From NCBI RefSeq assembly GCF_003004665.1, contig NZ_MUHY01000001.1, positions 744,001-808,000 on the forward strand: 64,000 nucleotides of DNA. Direction: 5' to 3'. A program made the position numbers and the translations under genes. Below are positions 31,884-40,814 of this stretch, one piece after another. Each line of letters starts with the position of its first letter. The stretch's first letter is position 1. Under the pieces are notes generated by a model. That model searched no databases and was not told the origin of the DNA. It saw nothing but the letters and a program-made list of their open reading frames with translations. This DNA comes from Candidatus Pandoraea novymonadis (GTDB taxonomy: Bacteria > Pseudomonadota > Gammaproteobacteria > Burkholderiales > Burkholderiaceae).

Positions 31884-31913
31884 AATCATCAGAAGATGAT
31901 TGTGGCTTTTTTT
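31884..31913 (+). terminator. Hairpin plus T-run in the leader of the fsr-like gene
   Basis: Perfect AATCATC/GATGATT stem with an AGAA loop (31884-31901), then GTGGC and seven T. It ends about 56 bp before the next ATG, so it looks like an attenuator or the end of a very short RNA. Confidence 0.45.
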
Positions 31914-31969
31914 GTTTCTGAGATCCAATACAACTGGTTTCTAAAACCTGTCTTTTTCGTTTATCTCTC

Positions 31970-33202
31970 ATGTCGAGTCAATCTGCTACCCCTTCCGTGG
32001 CAGTCTCCGCGTTAATCACGCAAGGTGCGTCATTTAGTGTGTTAGCTGCCCTCAGTTTTTCACATCTGCTCAACGATATGATGCAATCGTTAATTGTAGC
32101 AGTCTATCCATTACTGAAGATCTCGTTTTCCCTAAGTTTTTCAGAAGTTGGCCTCATTACGTTCATATACCAAATGACGGCATCGGTACTACAACCCCTT
32201 GTCGGTATATATACAGATCACCATCCCAAACCCTATTCTTTACCTATCGGAATGGGCTTCACGCTGATGGGGCTTCTTTCCCTGTCTTTTGCACCAAATT
32301 TCGTATGCCTACTCGTTGCCGCAGCCCTCGTGGGAATTGGTTCATCAGTCTTTCATCCGGAATCGTCACGCGTTGCACACATAGCCTCAGGAGGGCGGCA
32401 TGGCATGGCGCAGTCGCTATTCCAAGTTGGCGGTAATGTTGGTTCGTCGCTCGGCCCACTGTTGGCAGCGCTAATCATAGTCCCGAACGGACAAGGTAGC
32501 CTAGCATGGTTTTCACTTGCCGCACTCATAGCAATCTTTGTTTTGATACAAGTAAGTCGTTGGTATGCAATACAACGTGTAGTACAGAAGAACAAGCCTA
32601 CTAAGACTCGTAGACATTCAATGTCTTTAAATCGCAATAAAGTGCTACTCGCGATTGGTATTTTGCTATTGCTCATTTTTTCAAAATATTTCTATCTAGC
32701 AAGCATCAATAGTTATTTAACGTTCTACCTTATTAGTAAGTTTCATATTTCATTGCAAAATGCACAGGTACATTTGTTCGTTTTTCTATTCGCTGTAGCA
32801 GTAGGCACAATAATTGGCGGGCCATTGAGCGACTGCATTGGTCGTAAAGCTGTAATTTGGGGATCTCTCCTAGGGTCAGCGCCATTTGCATTGATATTGC
32901 CTTACGCCAATTTATTTTGGACAACCATCCTCACCATATTGATCGGCGTGATTTTGGCATCAGCATTCTCTGCAATTCTAGTATATGCACAGGAGTTGGT
33001 ACCAGGCAAAGTCGGTACGGTATCAGGTTTTTTCTTCGGTTTCGCATTTGGCATGGGGGGTATCGGTGCAGCGGCGTTGGGTATACTGGCAGATGTCAGA
33101 AACATTGACTTTGTTTACCATATTTGTTCATTTTTACCACTACTTGGGATTTTCACACTTTTCCTGCCAGATCTAGAAAACCCCAAGCGGGTCGCAATGT
33201 AA
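31970..33202 (+). CDS. MFS efflux transporter, fosmidomycin-resistance (Fsr) type
   Basis: Twelve-helix inner-membrane antiporter. The 410-residue protein has the Fsr signatures SHLLNDMMQSLIVAVYPLLK (about 30-49) and VGIGSSVFHPESSRVAHIAS (about 123-142), followed by GMAQSLFQVGGNVGSSLGPL (about 145-164). A second MFS half with GGPLSDCIGRKAVIWGS (about 286-302) follows a basic central loop. Fsr in E. coli exports fosmidomycin; the natural substrate is unknown. Complete, and one of the few accessory-type transporters in the window. Preceded by a short promoter-hairpin unit that may control it. Confidence 0.88.
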   Translation: MSSQSATPSVAVSALITQGASFSVLAALSFSHLLNDMMQSLIVAVYPLLKISFSLSFSEVGLITFIYQMTASVLQPLVGIYTDHHPKPYSLPIGMGFTLMGLLSLSFAPNFVCLLVAAALVGIGSSVFHPESSRVAHIASGGRHGMAQSLFQVGGNVGSSLGPLLAALIIVPNGQGSLAWFSLAALIAIFVLIQVSRWYAIQRVVQKNKPTKTRRHSMSLNRNKVLLAIGILLLLIFSKYFYLASINSYLTFYLISKFHISLQNAQVHLFVFLFAVAVGTIIGGPLSDCIGRKAVIWGSLLGSAPFALILPYANLFWTTILTILIGVILASAFSAILVYAQELVPGKVGTVSGFFFGFAFGMGGIGAAALGILADVRNIDFVYHICSFLPLLGIFTLFLPDLENPKRVAM

Positions 33203-33426
33203 CCGCTAAAAAAATCAAGTGCCAAAATGTCAGTCGATATCTATTTTGAGATCATAGCGCTCTTCTTCAAAATAAAGCGGACTATTGAGCTCCCTCCTCT
33301 GCTCTTACTATCTATCGCACAGAAGAGGGCTTCGCTCACCTATGTGAGCAGTACATGTCCGCCAATCAGAAATGGAGAGAGAAACTTGAATCGACACGAC
33401 GAAATAATAAAAGTGTGCACCCATTC

Positions 33427-33870
33427 TCAAGACTTAACATCAGCCCAACAATTTGGAGTCTCATAAAGCCGTACGTGAGTAAGACAGAGATTCGAACCAT
33501 AGTACGCATCAAAAATACCTACAAGCATCTTAAACGCGATATTGGCTAAATTCTCGACAGTCGGGATACAATCAAGAACAACCGTCTTATGGTCTTTCAG
33601 GGATGTCAAAAAATTGCGTACTTCAATATCACCTTGATATACGATAAATGCGTGATCCCACATTGATACCAAATGCTCATTAGCCAGTGCTTTAACGTCA
33701 GCAAAGTCCATTACCATACCGTTATCAAAAGCACCCTCCTCACGCTTCATTTCCCCCATCAGGGTAATCTCCAGGACATAACGATGACCATGCAAATTAC
33801 GACATTGGCTACGATGATCGGGAATGCGATGACCTGCATCAAATTCAAGTTTTCTAGTAATCGTAATCAC
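33427..33870 (-). CDS. queD: 6-carboxy-5,6,7,8-tetrahydropterin synthase
   Basis: Converts 7,8-dihydroneopterin triphosphate to 6-carboxytetrahydropterin, first committed step to queuosine. I use the GTG at 33870 (147 residues, ITITRKLEFDAGHRIPDHRS) because the family starts there; the longer frame overlaps queE with unrelated residues. Seen: catalytic Cys and zinc His in GHRIPDHRSQCRNLHGHRY (about residues 13-31), DFADVKAL, WDHAFIV with the third metal-site region, and the terminal VRLYETPNCWADV with the conserved Glu. Seven bases after queE, in a queC-queE-queD unit. Confidence 0.93.
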   Translation of the reverse strand: MITITRKLEFDAGHRIPDHRSQCRNLHGHRYVLEITLMGEMKREEGAFDNGMVMDFADVKALANEHLVSMWDHAFIVYQGDIEVRNFLTSLKDHKTVVLDCIPTVENLANIAFKMLVGIFDAYYGSNLCLTHVRLYETPNCWADVKS

Positions 33871-33877
33871 GGATAAT

Positions 33878-34513
33878 TCAAGGGATATTGACGTATTTGT
33901 GCATCTGAATGGACAACGACCAACGTGGATCCTGCTTGCAATAATCAATTGCTAATCGCGTATTTCTTTCACGTAACGGCCCATCCATCGGTTGAAGATA
34001 GAAGTATTTAAAATCGAGTTCTTGATAATTTTTCAAAAGTTGGCCGCCTTGTGGGACTACGACCTTTAGCTCATCACCTTGCGTAACGACGAGAGGCACA
34101 CCCACCTTCGGACTGACGCACACCCAATCAATTCCAGCAGGCACCGGCTGCGTACCATTGGTCTCAATGGCAATCTTGAAGTTTTCCATATGCAAAGCAT
34201 CGATGAGTGGTGCATCCAATTGCAGCAGAGGCTCCCCCCCCGTGCATACAACGAATCGATTAAACTGGTCTGCCTCAGGCCACCGCGCCACAATTTGCGT
34301 AACCAAATCAGAAGGTGTCCGAAACTTACCTCCATTCTCCCCGTGAGTGCCAACAAAATCGGTATCACAAAATTGACAAAAAGCCTCTGCACGATCTTCT
34401 TCCAGTCCATTCCATAGATTACATCCCGCAAAACGGCAAAATACCGACGGACGGCCAACATTAGCTCCTTCACCCTGCAAAGTATAGAAGATTTCCTTAA
34501 CAGCATATGCCAT
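33878..34513 (-). CDS. queE: 7-carboxy-7-deazaguanine synthase
   Basis: Radical SAM enzyme making CDG from carboxytetrahydropterin in queuosine synthesis. I start at the ATG 34513 (211 residues, [20 protein letters not shown]), overlapping the queC end by 17 bases with AAGG about ten bases upstream. The 4Fe-4S cysteines lie in [11 protein letters not shown] and FCQFCDTDF (about residues 26-50), the Burkholderia-type spacing with an insertion between the Cys. Other blocks: [11 protein letters not shown] (about 91), IETNGT, and HKYVNIP at the end. An eight-base G run encodes part of TGGEP. Confidence 0.94.
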   Translation of the reverse strand: MAYAVKEIFYTLQGEGANVGRPSVFCRFAGCNLWNGLEEDRAEAFCQFCDTDFVGTHGENGGKFRTPSDLVTQIVARWPEADQFNRFVVCTGGEPLLQLDAPLIDALHMENFKIAIETNGTQPVPAGIDWVCVSPKVGVPLVVTQGDELKVVVPQGGQLLKNYQELDFKYFYLQPMDGPLRERNTRLAIDYCKQDPRWSLSIQMHKYVNIP

Positions 34514-35276
34514 TTGCTTTACCTTTCTCGCCATCCTGTGATTCTGATATAAATTGCGTCACCGTTTTTCTATCACACCATGCATCGAAACCTCGACGGC
34601 GTAACTGACAAGCCGGGCATTTGCCACAGCCATATCCCCACGGATGTAACTCATCGCGTATGTTCAAATAACACGTGTGTGTATCCTCACAAATCAATTT
34701 GACAAGTCTATCACCACCAAGATCATTTGCTAGCTGCCATGTTTCTGCCTTGTCAATCCACATCAATGGTGTCTTGATAATAAAATGTGAGTCCATCCCT
34801 AGGTTGAGCACGACCTGCAGAGCCTTCATAGTATCGTCACGGCAATCTGGATAGCCGGAAAAATCTATTTCGCACATTCCACCCACCAAAACGCCTAAGC
34901 CACGGCGATAAGCGATGGCTGCACCTATCGTCATAAACAACAGATTACGGCCAGGCACAAACGTATTCGGTAAATTACCAGCCTCCATAGTGATGGCCAC
35001 CTTTTGTGTTAAAGCGCTATCCGTAATTTTACCCAACACCGAAAAATCGATCAGATGGTCTTCACCAAGTTTAGATGCCCATGCTGGAAAACACTCTCGA
35101 ATTTTGGCCAGTACATCAATACGGCATCTAAGTTCTGCTTTATGTCTCTGGCCATAATCGAAACCAATCGTCTCGACATACGAATAACACGACAATGCCC
35201 AAGCCAAGCAAGTCGTGGAATCCTGTCCCCCAGAGAACAGAACTAAAGCGGTATCAGTGGCTGATGTCATGATCAT
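34497..35276 (-). CDS. queC: 7-cyano-7-deazaguanine synthase
   Basis: ATP-dependent conversion of CDG to preQ0 with ammonia. The 259-residue product shows the PP-loop [18 protein letters not shown] (about 12-29), [10 protein letters not shown] (about 40), and the zinc site CHxWGYGxCGxCPxCxLRxxG-like block [20 protein letters not shown] near the C-terminus with four Cys. Start could be either of two ATGs six bases apart (35276 or 35270). First gene of queC-queE-queD, which would supply preQ0 for queuosine tRNA modification. Confidence 0.94.
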   Translation of the reverse strand: MIMTSATDTALVLFSGGQDSTTCLAWALSCYSYVETIGFDYGQRHKAELRCRIDVLAKIRECFPAWASKLGEDHLIDFSVLGKITDSALTQKVAITMEAGNLPNTFVPGRNLLFMTIGAAIAYRRGLGVLVGGMCEIDFSGYPDCRDDTMKALQVVLNLGMDSHFIIKTPLMWIDKAETWQLANDLGGDRLVKLICEDTHTCYLNIRDELHPWGYGCGKCPACQLRRRGFDAWCDRKTVTQFISESQDGEKGKANGICC

Positions 35277-35407
35277 CCAGAAAGTCAGGAAAATAACAAG
35301 TCACTCGATAGAGCAATTAGCGGTACCCCCCAACGCTCCTCGCCGATTGAAACTCCATATTAACGCAACATGCTACTAAAAATGGCAACTCGTCTTTTCA
35401 AAGAAAA

Positions 35408-35437
35408 AAAGGGCTTGCATTTTAAAGCAAGCCCTTT
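35408..35437 (-). terminator. Rho-independent terminator after tRNA-Phe
   Basis: Perfect 11-bp stem built on GGGCTTGC/GCAAGCCC with flanking AAA/TTT pairs and an 8-base loop; on the minus strand it is followed by a run of T. It lies just downstream of the tRNA. Confidence 0.85.
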
Positions 35438-35442
35438 GATTT

Positions 35443-35518
35443 TGGTGGCCTGGGTCGGAATCGAACCAACGACACGCGGATTTTCAATCCGCTGCTCTAC
35501 CAACTGAGCTACCGGGCC
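35443..35518 (-). tRNA. tRNA-Phe (anticodon GAA)
   Basis: 76 nt including an encoded CCA. D arm GCTC/GAGC, anticodon arm GCGGA/TCCGC around loop TTGAAAA (GAA anticodon), variable loop GTGTC, T arm GTTGG/CCGAC with one G-U pair and loop TTCGATT all fold. The acceptor stem GGCCCGG pairs with CCAGGCC except for a C-A mismatch at position 5:68. Followed by a strong terminator. Confidence 0.95.
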
Positions 35519-35649
35519 AAGACCCGAGAATTATATTCAACTCTTTGAGTCACTGCAAATCTTTTATTTTTCACTTCTCACCGAGAAAGAATTCGGAAAA
35601 TACTGATCTCCCAAAAGAATAACCACCAAATAATCTTACATTTATCAAT

Positions 35650-36384
35650 TCAAGGCTTGCTTTTATTCAGCTCCACGCCTAAATGTTTAAGCTTACGATA
35701 TAAGTGAGTGCGCTCAAGGCCAGTTTTTTCTGCAACACGGGTCATACTACCATTCTCCTTTGCAAGATGATATGCAAAATAAGCACGCTCAAAGGCATCA
35801 CGTGCCTGTCTAAACGGCACATCAAACGCAATATCAAAAAATGATGTTTCCTCTTCCAGCAGAGGCCCCTTAACATGGTCTCTTCCAGGAACATGAACTG
35901 CAGCGATACCATTCCCATTAAACTCTAAGAATTCTCCCCACACCTCATTTCCAGTCAATACTCCTAATTCATTTTCATCATCGATTTCAAATGTGATCGG
36001 CACCAAAGCTGGTGCTTGCTTACCACGGGCCAGCCCACTCTCCACAGACTTTAACAGCTTTTGCAACGCAATCGGTTTTTCAAGAAAATCGAGTGCTCCA
36101 ATCTTAGTAGCTTCTACCGCAGTATCGATCGTTGCATGTCCTGACATCATAATCACTGGCATCGTCAACTGCCCTTTTTCTGCCCATTCTTTAAGCAAGA
36201 TCAGACCATCGGTATCAGGCATCCAAATATCAAGTAACACAAGATCCGGTGTAAGCCGTTCACGGTAAATTCGCGCTTCTTGCGCATTTTCTGCGATATC
36301 GACAACATGTCCTTCATCACTAAGGATTTCTGAGAGCAGTTCCCGAATACCCATTTCGTCATCTACCACCAAAATGGTTGCCAT
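35650..36384 (-). CDS. Response regulator with Fis-type helix-turn-helix (NtrX-like, no AAA+ domain)
   Basis: Receiver domain at residues 1-120 with ILVVDDEMGIRELLSEIL, phospho-acceptor Asp in LVLLDIWMPDTDG (about 52) and the Lys in FLEKPIALQKLLK (about 103). A non-conserved linker follows (about 120-195). The C-terminal Fis-like HTH carries AEKTGLERTHLYRKLKHLGV (about 217-236). The sigma54-activating AAA+ domain of NtrX is absent, so it cannot act as a classical sigma54 activator; this compact form occurs with the same partner kinase in Burkholderiales. The gene starts one base after the kinase stop. Confidence 0.88.
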   Translation of the reverse strand: MATILVVDDEMGIRELLSEILSDEGHVVDIAENAQEARIYRERLTPDLVLLDIWMPDTDGLILLKEWAEKGQLTMPVIMMSGHATIDTAVEATKIGALDFLEKPIALQKLLKSVESGLARGKQAPALVPITFEIDDENELGVLTGNEVWGEFLEFNGNGIAAVHVPGRDHVKGPLLEEETSFFDIAFDVPFRQARDAFERAYFAYHLAKENGSMTRVAEKTGLERTHLYRKLKHLGVELNKSKP

Positions 36385-38736
36385 CTACACTACCTTCGTA
36401 TTGCCTGTCGATTTCATGCTTGGCAGTTCTAAATCGACAGCCAGTTGAGTGAATAAAATCGAGATCTGCGCACCACCACTGCCTTCATTTTCCGATAATG
36501 AGCGGTTACGAATATCGATATGCGCCAAATGTTCATCAATAATTTTTTTGACGATTGCCAACCCTAATCCAGTACCTTTAGACTTCGTGGTCACATATGG
36601 CTCGAAAGCACGAGCTAAAATGTGATTTGGAAACCCTGGGCCACTATCCGTGATCGTCAAACGCACTGCGGTGCGTTTTGGTTCTCTATCCACACTCACA
36701 TACTCTACCGTCTTCGTTTCCACGATAATCGGCCTATTATTATCGGCAACACCTACCGCATCTTGTGCATTTTTTAACAAATTGTGAATCACTTGACGTA
36801 ATTGTGTTGAGTCACCTCGAATCACTGGCAAATTATTCTCTAACACTGAACAAATCGCACAGCGCCCCTCATCCACACCATACAATGTTAATACATCACC
36901 GACCAATTCATTAAGCTGTAAGGAATGCATTACTGCCACAGGCAAACGGGCGTAATAACGAAAATCGTCAACCATCCGCTTCATCGCGGCAACCTGGTTA
37001 ACGATAGTTTCTGCACCACGCTTGAGCACCATAGCATCTGACGGGGATAATTTATCAGCCAACTTCATCTGTAACCGCTCTGCTGAAAGTTGAATCGGCG
37101 TAAGCGGATTTTTAATCTCGTGTGCCAACCTCCGTGCCACTTCTGCCCACGCAACTGAGCGCTGTGCTGAAATAACATCGCTGATATCGTCGAATACAAC
37201 CACATACTCACCGCCCGAAACAGCCTTCTTCGCGACATCCACTTTACCAGACGGCTCGGGTAAACGGGTTCCACGCACAAGTAAAATCACTGCATCTTTT
37301 TCTCCAGGCAAAGTCAACTGGATCTGCTCTTGCCAATGTACAGGATTAGGTTCGTTGTTCGCCTCTCGAGCCGAGAAAGTATTGTGTAATGTTTCAGTGA
37401 ACTCGACAAGCGCAGGAATCTGGGCTGGCATACGCTTAAATTTTCCATGAAAACTTTGCTTGAAGATGCGTTCAGCCCCTGAATTTGCTATTGTCAATCG
37501 GAATTCAGAATCGAACACAAATACCCCTGCAGTCAAATTAGACAGGATACTCTCTAAGTGAGCCTTCGAGCTTTCCAAAGCTACCCTATTGCGTTCAACA
37601 GTCGCACGCGCATCAGATAATTGTCGCGTCATTGCGTTAAAGGCCTGGGTCAGGAACCCGAGTTCATCATTTGTCTGAAGCTCACCCTTCGGGGATAAAT
37701 CACCCGCCGCCACCTCCTGCGTACCCTGCGAGAGCATCAACAAAGGTCGAGCCAACTGATTACCCAGCGCCAACGCTAATATCATCGCAACAAACAGCGC
37801 CAAAAAGAGTGACAATGTCAACATGCCAAGATACATTTTTCGTAGTCCAGTACGACCAAGTGCCTTCTCTTGATATTCACGATACGCCACCTGCACAGCC
37901 TCTGCATTCTGTGTCAAGTTAAATGGCACCTGTTGAATTACTTGCAAAAAACGCTCGCCATTCTGTAAATGTGACGAATAGATTGAGGGAATCCGTACTA
38001 CAACCCTCCAACGCAACTGATCGTTCGCCTCTTGCGAGTGACAGTCATAACCTTCACCACCACCCTCAATTGCCATATAACCACGAGGATGTGCCCGCGC
38101 CTGTCGCAACATTAGAGAAGTGGGCAAATCAGGTAAAAGTGACGTAAAGTTACCCGAAGCGGAAGCCTGTACACGCCCTGCACCATTAATTACAGTCGCA
38201 TGTTGCAAGCGAAATTGGTCGCTCATACGAATCAGCATGAGTGTAGTATTTTTGTCTCCATCGGCCGCAAGCGCATCAGCAAGGAGCTGTGCTTTAGTCC
38301 CAATATCCGAAAGTCCATTCTTGAGTACCGCACGGCCAAGTTCAAGACCAGAATCTAGTGCTTTTTCAACACGAACGTCGAACCAAGATTCAATGCTACG
38401 TGAAACAAACTGTAATGAAACTAGATAAATTATCCCTCCTGGCAGTACTCCAGCTAATGCAAAGAAAATTGCCAGCTTCGAGAGCAGTCGCGTACCGAAT
38501 TTTCGCTGACGTAATCGTAGCAAAATCAAGAAAACCAAACCACCTAAAATGAAGACAAAAATACAGGCTACAGCAACATTCGCCGCATACAACAATGAAT
38601 AATAACGATCAAAGAATTCAGTATTGGCACTCGCAATAGCTAGCAAAGCGAACAAACCCAAAGCCACAAGAGCCATGGTACAGACCAAAGTACGTATCAC
38701 AATTCGCTTAAATAGAGTGCTGTTATTACCAAACAC
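36385..38736 (-). CDS. NtrY-like sensor histidine kinase
   Basis: Inner-membrane kinase of 783 residues. Seen: N-terminal membrane helices (three hydrophobic stretches within about 1-110), a periplasmic sensor segment (about 115-285), another helix (about 300-325), HAMP-like ARPLLMLSQGTQEVAAGDLS (about 329), a PAS domain (about 390-520), the H box RRLAHEIKNPLTPIQLSAER (phospho-His about 553), and the HATPase boxes NLLKNAQDAV, DSGPGFP and GTGLGLAIVKKI. Partner of the downstream response regulator. It overlaps the DUF4390 gene by 11 bases, part of rsmB-DUF4390-kinase-regulator. The signal it senses is not evident. Confidence 0.92.
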   Translation of the reverse strand: MFGNNSTLFKRIVIRTLVCTMALVALGLFALLAIASANTEFFDRYYSLLYAANVAVACIFVFILGGLVFLILLRLRQRKFGTRLLSKLAIFFALAGVLPGGIIYLVSLQFVSRSIESWFDVRVEKALDSGLELGRAVLKNGLSDIGTKAQLLADALAADGDKNTTLMLIRMSDQFRLQHATVINGAGRVQASASGNFTSLLPDLPTSLMLRQARAHPRGYMAIEGGGEGYDCHSQEANDQLRWRVVVRIPSIYSSHLQNGERFLQVIQQVPFNLTQNAEAVQVAYREYQEKALGRTGLRKMYLGMLTLSLFLALFVAMILALALGNQLARPLLMLSQGTQEVAAGDLSPKGELQTNDELGFLTQAFNAMTRQLSDARATVERNRVALESSKAHLESILSNLTAGVFVFDSEFRLTIANSGAERIFKQSFHGKFKRMPAQIPALVEFTETLHNTFSAREANNEPNPVHWQEQIQLTLPGEKDAVILLVRGTRLPEPSGKVDVAKKAVSGGEYVVVFDDISDVISAQRSVAWAEVARRLAHEIKNPLTPIQLSAERLQMKLADKLSPSDAMVLKRGAETIVNQVAAMKRMVDDFRYYARLPVAVMHSLQLNELVGDVLTLYGVDEGRCAICSVLENNLPVIRGDSTQLRQVIHNLLKNAQDAVGVADNNRPIIVETKTVEYVSVDREPKRTAVRLTITDSGPGFPNHILARAFEPYVTTKSKGTGLGLAIVKKIIDEHLAHIDIRNRSLSENEGSGGAQISILFTQLAVDLELPSMKSTGNTKVV

Positions 38737-39391
38737 GATTAAGACTCTGTGATAAAAGCGATAAATGCAACTCTGATACCACGTTAATTAAAAAAGACTC
38801 GTGCATATGCTCAGAAGCAGCAGGAACAAATAGGAATCTCGCCCAATCCGAACTCATCTTCCAGTCACGATTATTAACAGCATTGATCTGGAATGGTTTT
38901 GGCATCAATGCATTGTCAAGACGCATCCGGACTGACGCATGGTAAACATTATCCCGCTTAACAAGTCCTTCCTCGATGATGCGCCAACCACTCACATTGC
39001 GCACCATCACCAGTGCATCACTGAGGGAATAGAAAGTAAGCTGCAACCCTCCGTTGCTCGATACTCGGTACTGTTGAGTAAGCGGCTGAAACCAAAGTCG
39101 CACGCTTTTTGAACTGTTTACTACCTTTTGATCAAACCAATACCAGCGTGAACGCGTCAACTCAAAGTCCGTTGTAAAATAAAGCGAAATTCCTCGTTTT
39201 ACAGCATCTTCTAGGTTGTTGTTCAAATCGAATGCAAATCTAGCATCAAGTGCCCAGCCAGAGTCAACAGATTTAATCCGTGCCTCACGCACCTGAATTT
39301 CATTGTCGGCAAGCACAGTACCTGTAAAACACAGGGCAAACGATGTTATCAGGGGGAGTAGGTAACTAAGGAAACGTGATAGTCGCATCAC
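38726..39391 (-). CDS. DUF4390 domain protein
   Basis: Secreted or periplasmic protein of unknown function, 221 residues. It has an N-terminal signal-like hydrophobic segment (about 7-28, ending ALCFTGTVLADNE). The conserved part includes WALDARFAFDLNNNLEDAVKRGISLYFTTDFELTRSRWYW (about 46-85, quoted here as position only for the latter half) and SVRMRLDNALMPKPFQINA (about 154-172). Always found between rsmB and the NtrY-like kinase gene in this group, with four-base overlap with rsmB (ATGA) and 11-base overlap with the kinase, so it may function with the kinase. Confidence 0.88.
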   Translation of the reverse strand: MMRLSRFLSYLLPLITSFALCFTGTVLADNEIQVREARIKSVDSGWALDARFAFDLNNNLEDAVKRGISLYFTTDFELTRSRWYWFDQKVVNSSKSVRLWFQPLTQQYRVSSNGGLQLTFYSLSDALVMVRNVSGWRIIEEGLVKRDNVYHASVRMRLDNALMPKPFQINAVNNRDWKMSSDWARFLFVPAASEHMHESFLINVVSELHLSLLSQSLNRVW

Positions 39392-40680
39392 CTTTTCTGG
39401 AAACGTGCGTAAAAAAAACCATCATGGTCACCGTCAGGGGTCATCAATAATTGACCAGGAGCACTCAATCGTACCGCATCCGGATGGGCATTTTCAAACC
39501 ATTGCGCTTGTGCTTCATTTTCAGCGGGAAAAATCGAACAAGTCACGTACAACAACTGCCCCCCCCTGGCTAAAGTACACCACAACCCGTTAAGGATACG
39601 GCGCTGTTCCTTGACTAGTGAGTCGATGTCGCTCGGACGCCTTAACCAGCGAATATCGGGATGACGTCGCACGACTCCTGCTGCAGAACACGGAACATCA
39701 GCAAGAATTCGATCAAACGGTTGTCCGTCCCACCATTTCTTTGGATCTCCAGCGTCACCAATCTTAACATTCGCGCTAAATCCTAAGCGTTCGAGATTTT
39801 CGTAAATTCGATTCACACGTATGAGGTCTCTATCCAGAGCCAGTAATTCGATATCGGCCAATTCGAGAAGATGTCCACTTTTACCGCCAGGTGCCGCACA
39901 AGCATCGAGCACACGCATTCTGTCTTTCGCCCCCACTAGTGCCGCCGCATGCTGAGCACCTGCATCTTGTACAGAGAGGAGCCCTTCATAAAAACCAGGT
40001 AGACGATTCACTGGTACCGCAAATGCCAATCGTAAAGCTGCTGGACCAACTACATGGGAAAGTATTCCTTCCTCTGCTAACATTTTTTTAGCCGCATCGA
40101 TACATAACTTGCGTGTGTTAACACGCAATGTCATCGGGCCACGTTGATTGCCAGCAGTGAGCAAAGACATCCATTGTTTTGGCCACGCCGCCTGCACAGC
40201 ATCGATCCACCATTGTGGATAATTCCATCGTGCTTCTGGTTGCAATGCAATCTGTGAGAGCAAAGCATGACGTTCACGCAAGAAGCGTCGCAGAACAGCA
40301 TTAACTAGTCCTTTAGCCCCGAAAGTTTTAACTCCTAAAGCGACTGCCTCAACGGCTTGATTAACTACGGTAAAATCACTATATGCAGCATGCTCACGAG
40401 GCTCCTGAAGCAAAGCCAATGCACAAAGCAAAATATCCCTCACACGTCTTTGCAAGATAGGTTTGACTAAAATATTCAATAAAGCACGACTACTCCCGAG
40501 GTGTCGCACCGCTCGGTAAGCAAGATCTTGAGTAGCCCCACGAGATCCATTAGGTGCCTTCAATATGGCCTGAGCAAGGGCCATTGGTAAGCCAGCACCA
40601 TTTTGCACAGCTTCAAGAACCTGCGCAGCACGTTGCAACGAATGAGCTAAAGATTCGGTTGGTAGCACAGATTGGAACAT
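39388..40680 (-). CDS. rsmB: 16S rRNA (cytosine967-C5)-methyltransferase
   Basis: SAM-dependent RNA m5C methyltransferase (formerly Sun). The 430-residue protein has the NusB-like N-terminal domain (about 1-140) and the methyltransferase domain with VLDACAAPGGKSGHLLE (about 256-272), the catalytic ILADVPCSAAGVVRRHPDIR (Cys about 331), and YVTCSIFPAENE (second Cys about 386). Complete. An eight-base G run lies in ARGGQLL just before YVTCS. First gene of the rsmB-DUF4390-kinase-regulator unit. Confidence 0.94.
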   Translation of the reverse strand: MFQSVLPTESLAHSLQRAAQVLEAVQNGAGLPMALAQAILKAPNGSRGATQDLAYRAVRHLGSSRALLNILVKPILQRRVRDILLCALALLQEPREHAAYSDFTVVNQAVEAVALGVKTFGAKGLVNAVLRRFLRERHALLSQIALQPEARWNYPQWWIDAVQAAWPKQWMSLLTAGNQRGPMTLRVNTRKLCIDAAKKMLAEEGILSHVVGPAALRLAFAVPVNRLPGFYEGLLSVQDAGAQHAAALVGAKDRMRVLDACAAPGGKSGHLLELADIELLALDRDLIRVNRIYENLERLGFSANVKIGDAGDPKKWWDGQPFDRILADVPCSAAGVVRRHPDIRWLRRPSDIDSLVKEQRRILNGLWCTLARGGQLLYVTCSIFPAENEAQAQWFENAHPDAVRLSAPGQLLMTPDGDHDGFFYARFQKR

Positions 40681-40814
40681 CAGCGCTCAAAAAAAGATAC
40701 CCGCATAAGGACGAGTATGAATTAATTGGATTCGAGTGTATCTGTAGCAAAAATGAGAGAAAGAGATGCGTGAGCAATCGATCCCCTGACAGAATAAACA
40801 GATCACGCCCTCAA

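Larger units (their letters stand above)
31512..31969. other. Divergent spacer between secA and the fsr-like gene
   Basis: 458 bp. The last 120 bp hold an extended -10 promoter and a hairpin unit (separate entries). The rest is AT-rich with no open frame; no remnant of the DUF721/M23 genes expected before secA was seen. Confidence 0.45.

Noticed and set aside
35650-36384. Response regulator as a truncated NtrX
   Set aside because: The AAA+-less form with receiver and Fis HTH is, to my knowledge, usual next to this kinase in Burkholderiales, so it is not treated as a decay product.
40213-40222. Perfect DnaA box TGTGGATAA inside rsmB
   Set aside because: It encodes the conserved NYPQWW-type residues of RsmB; a chance match.
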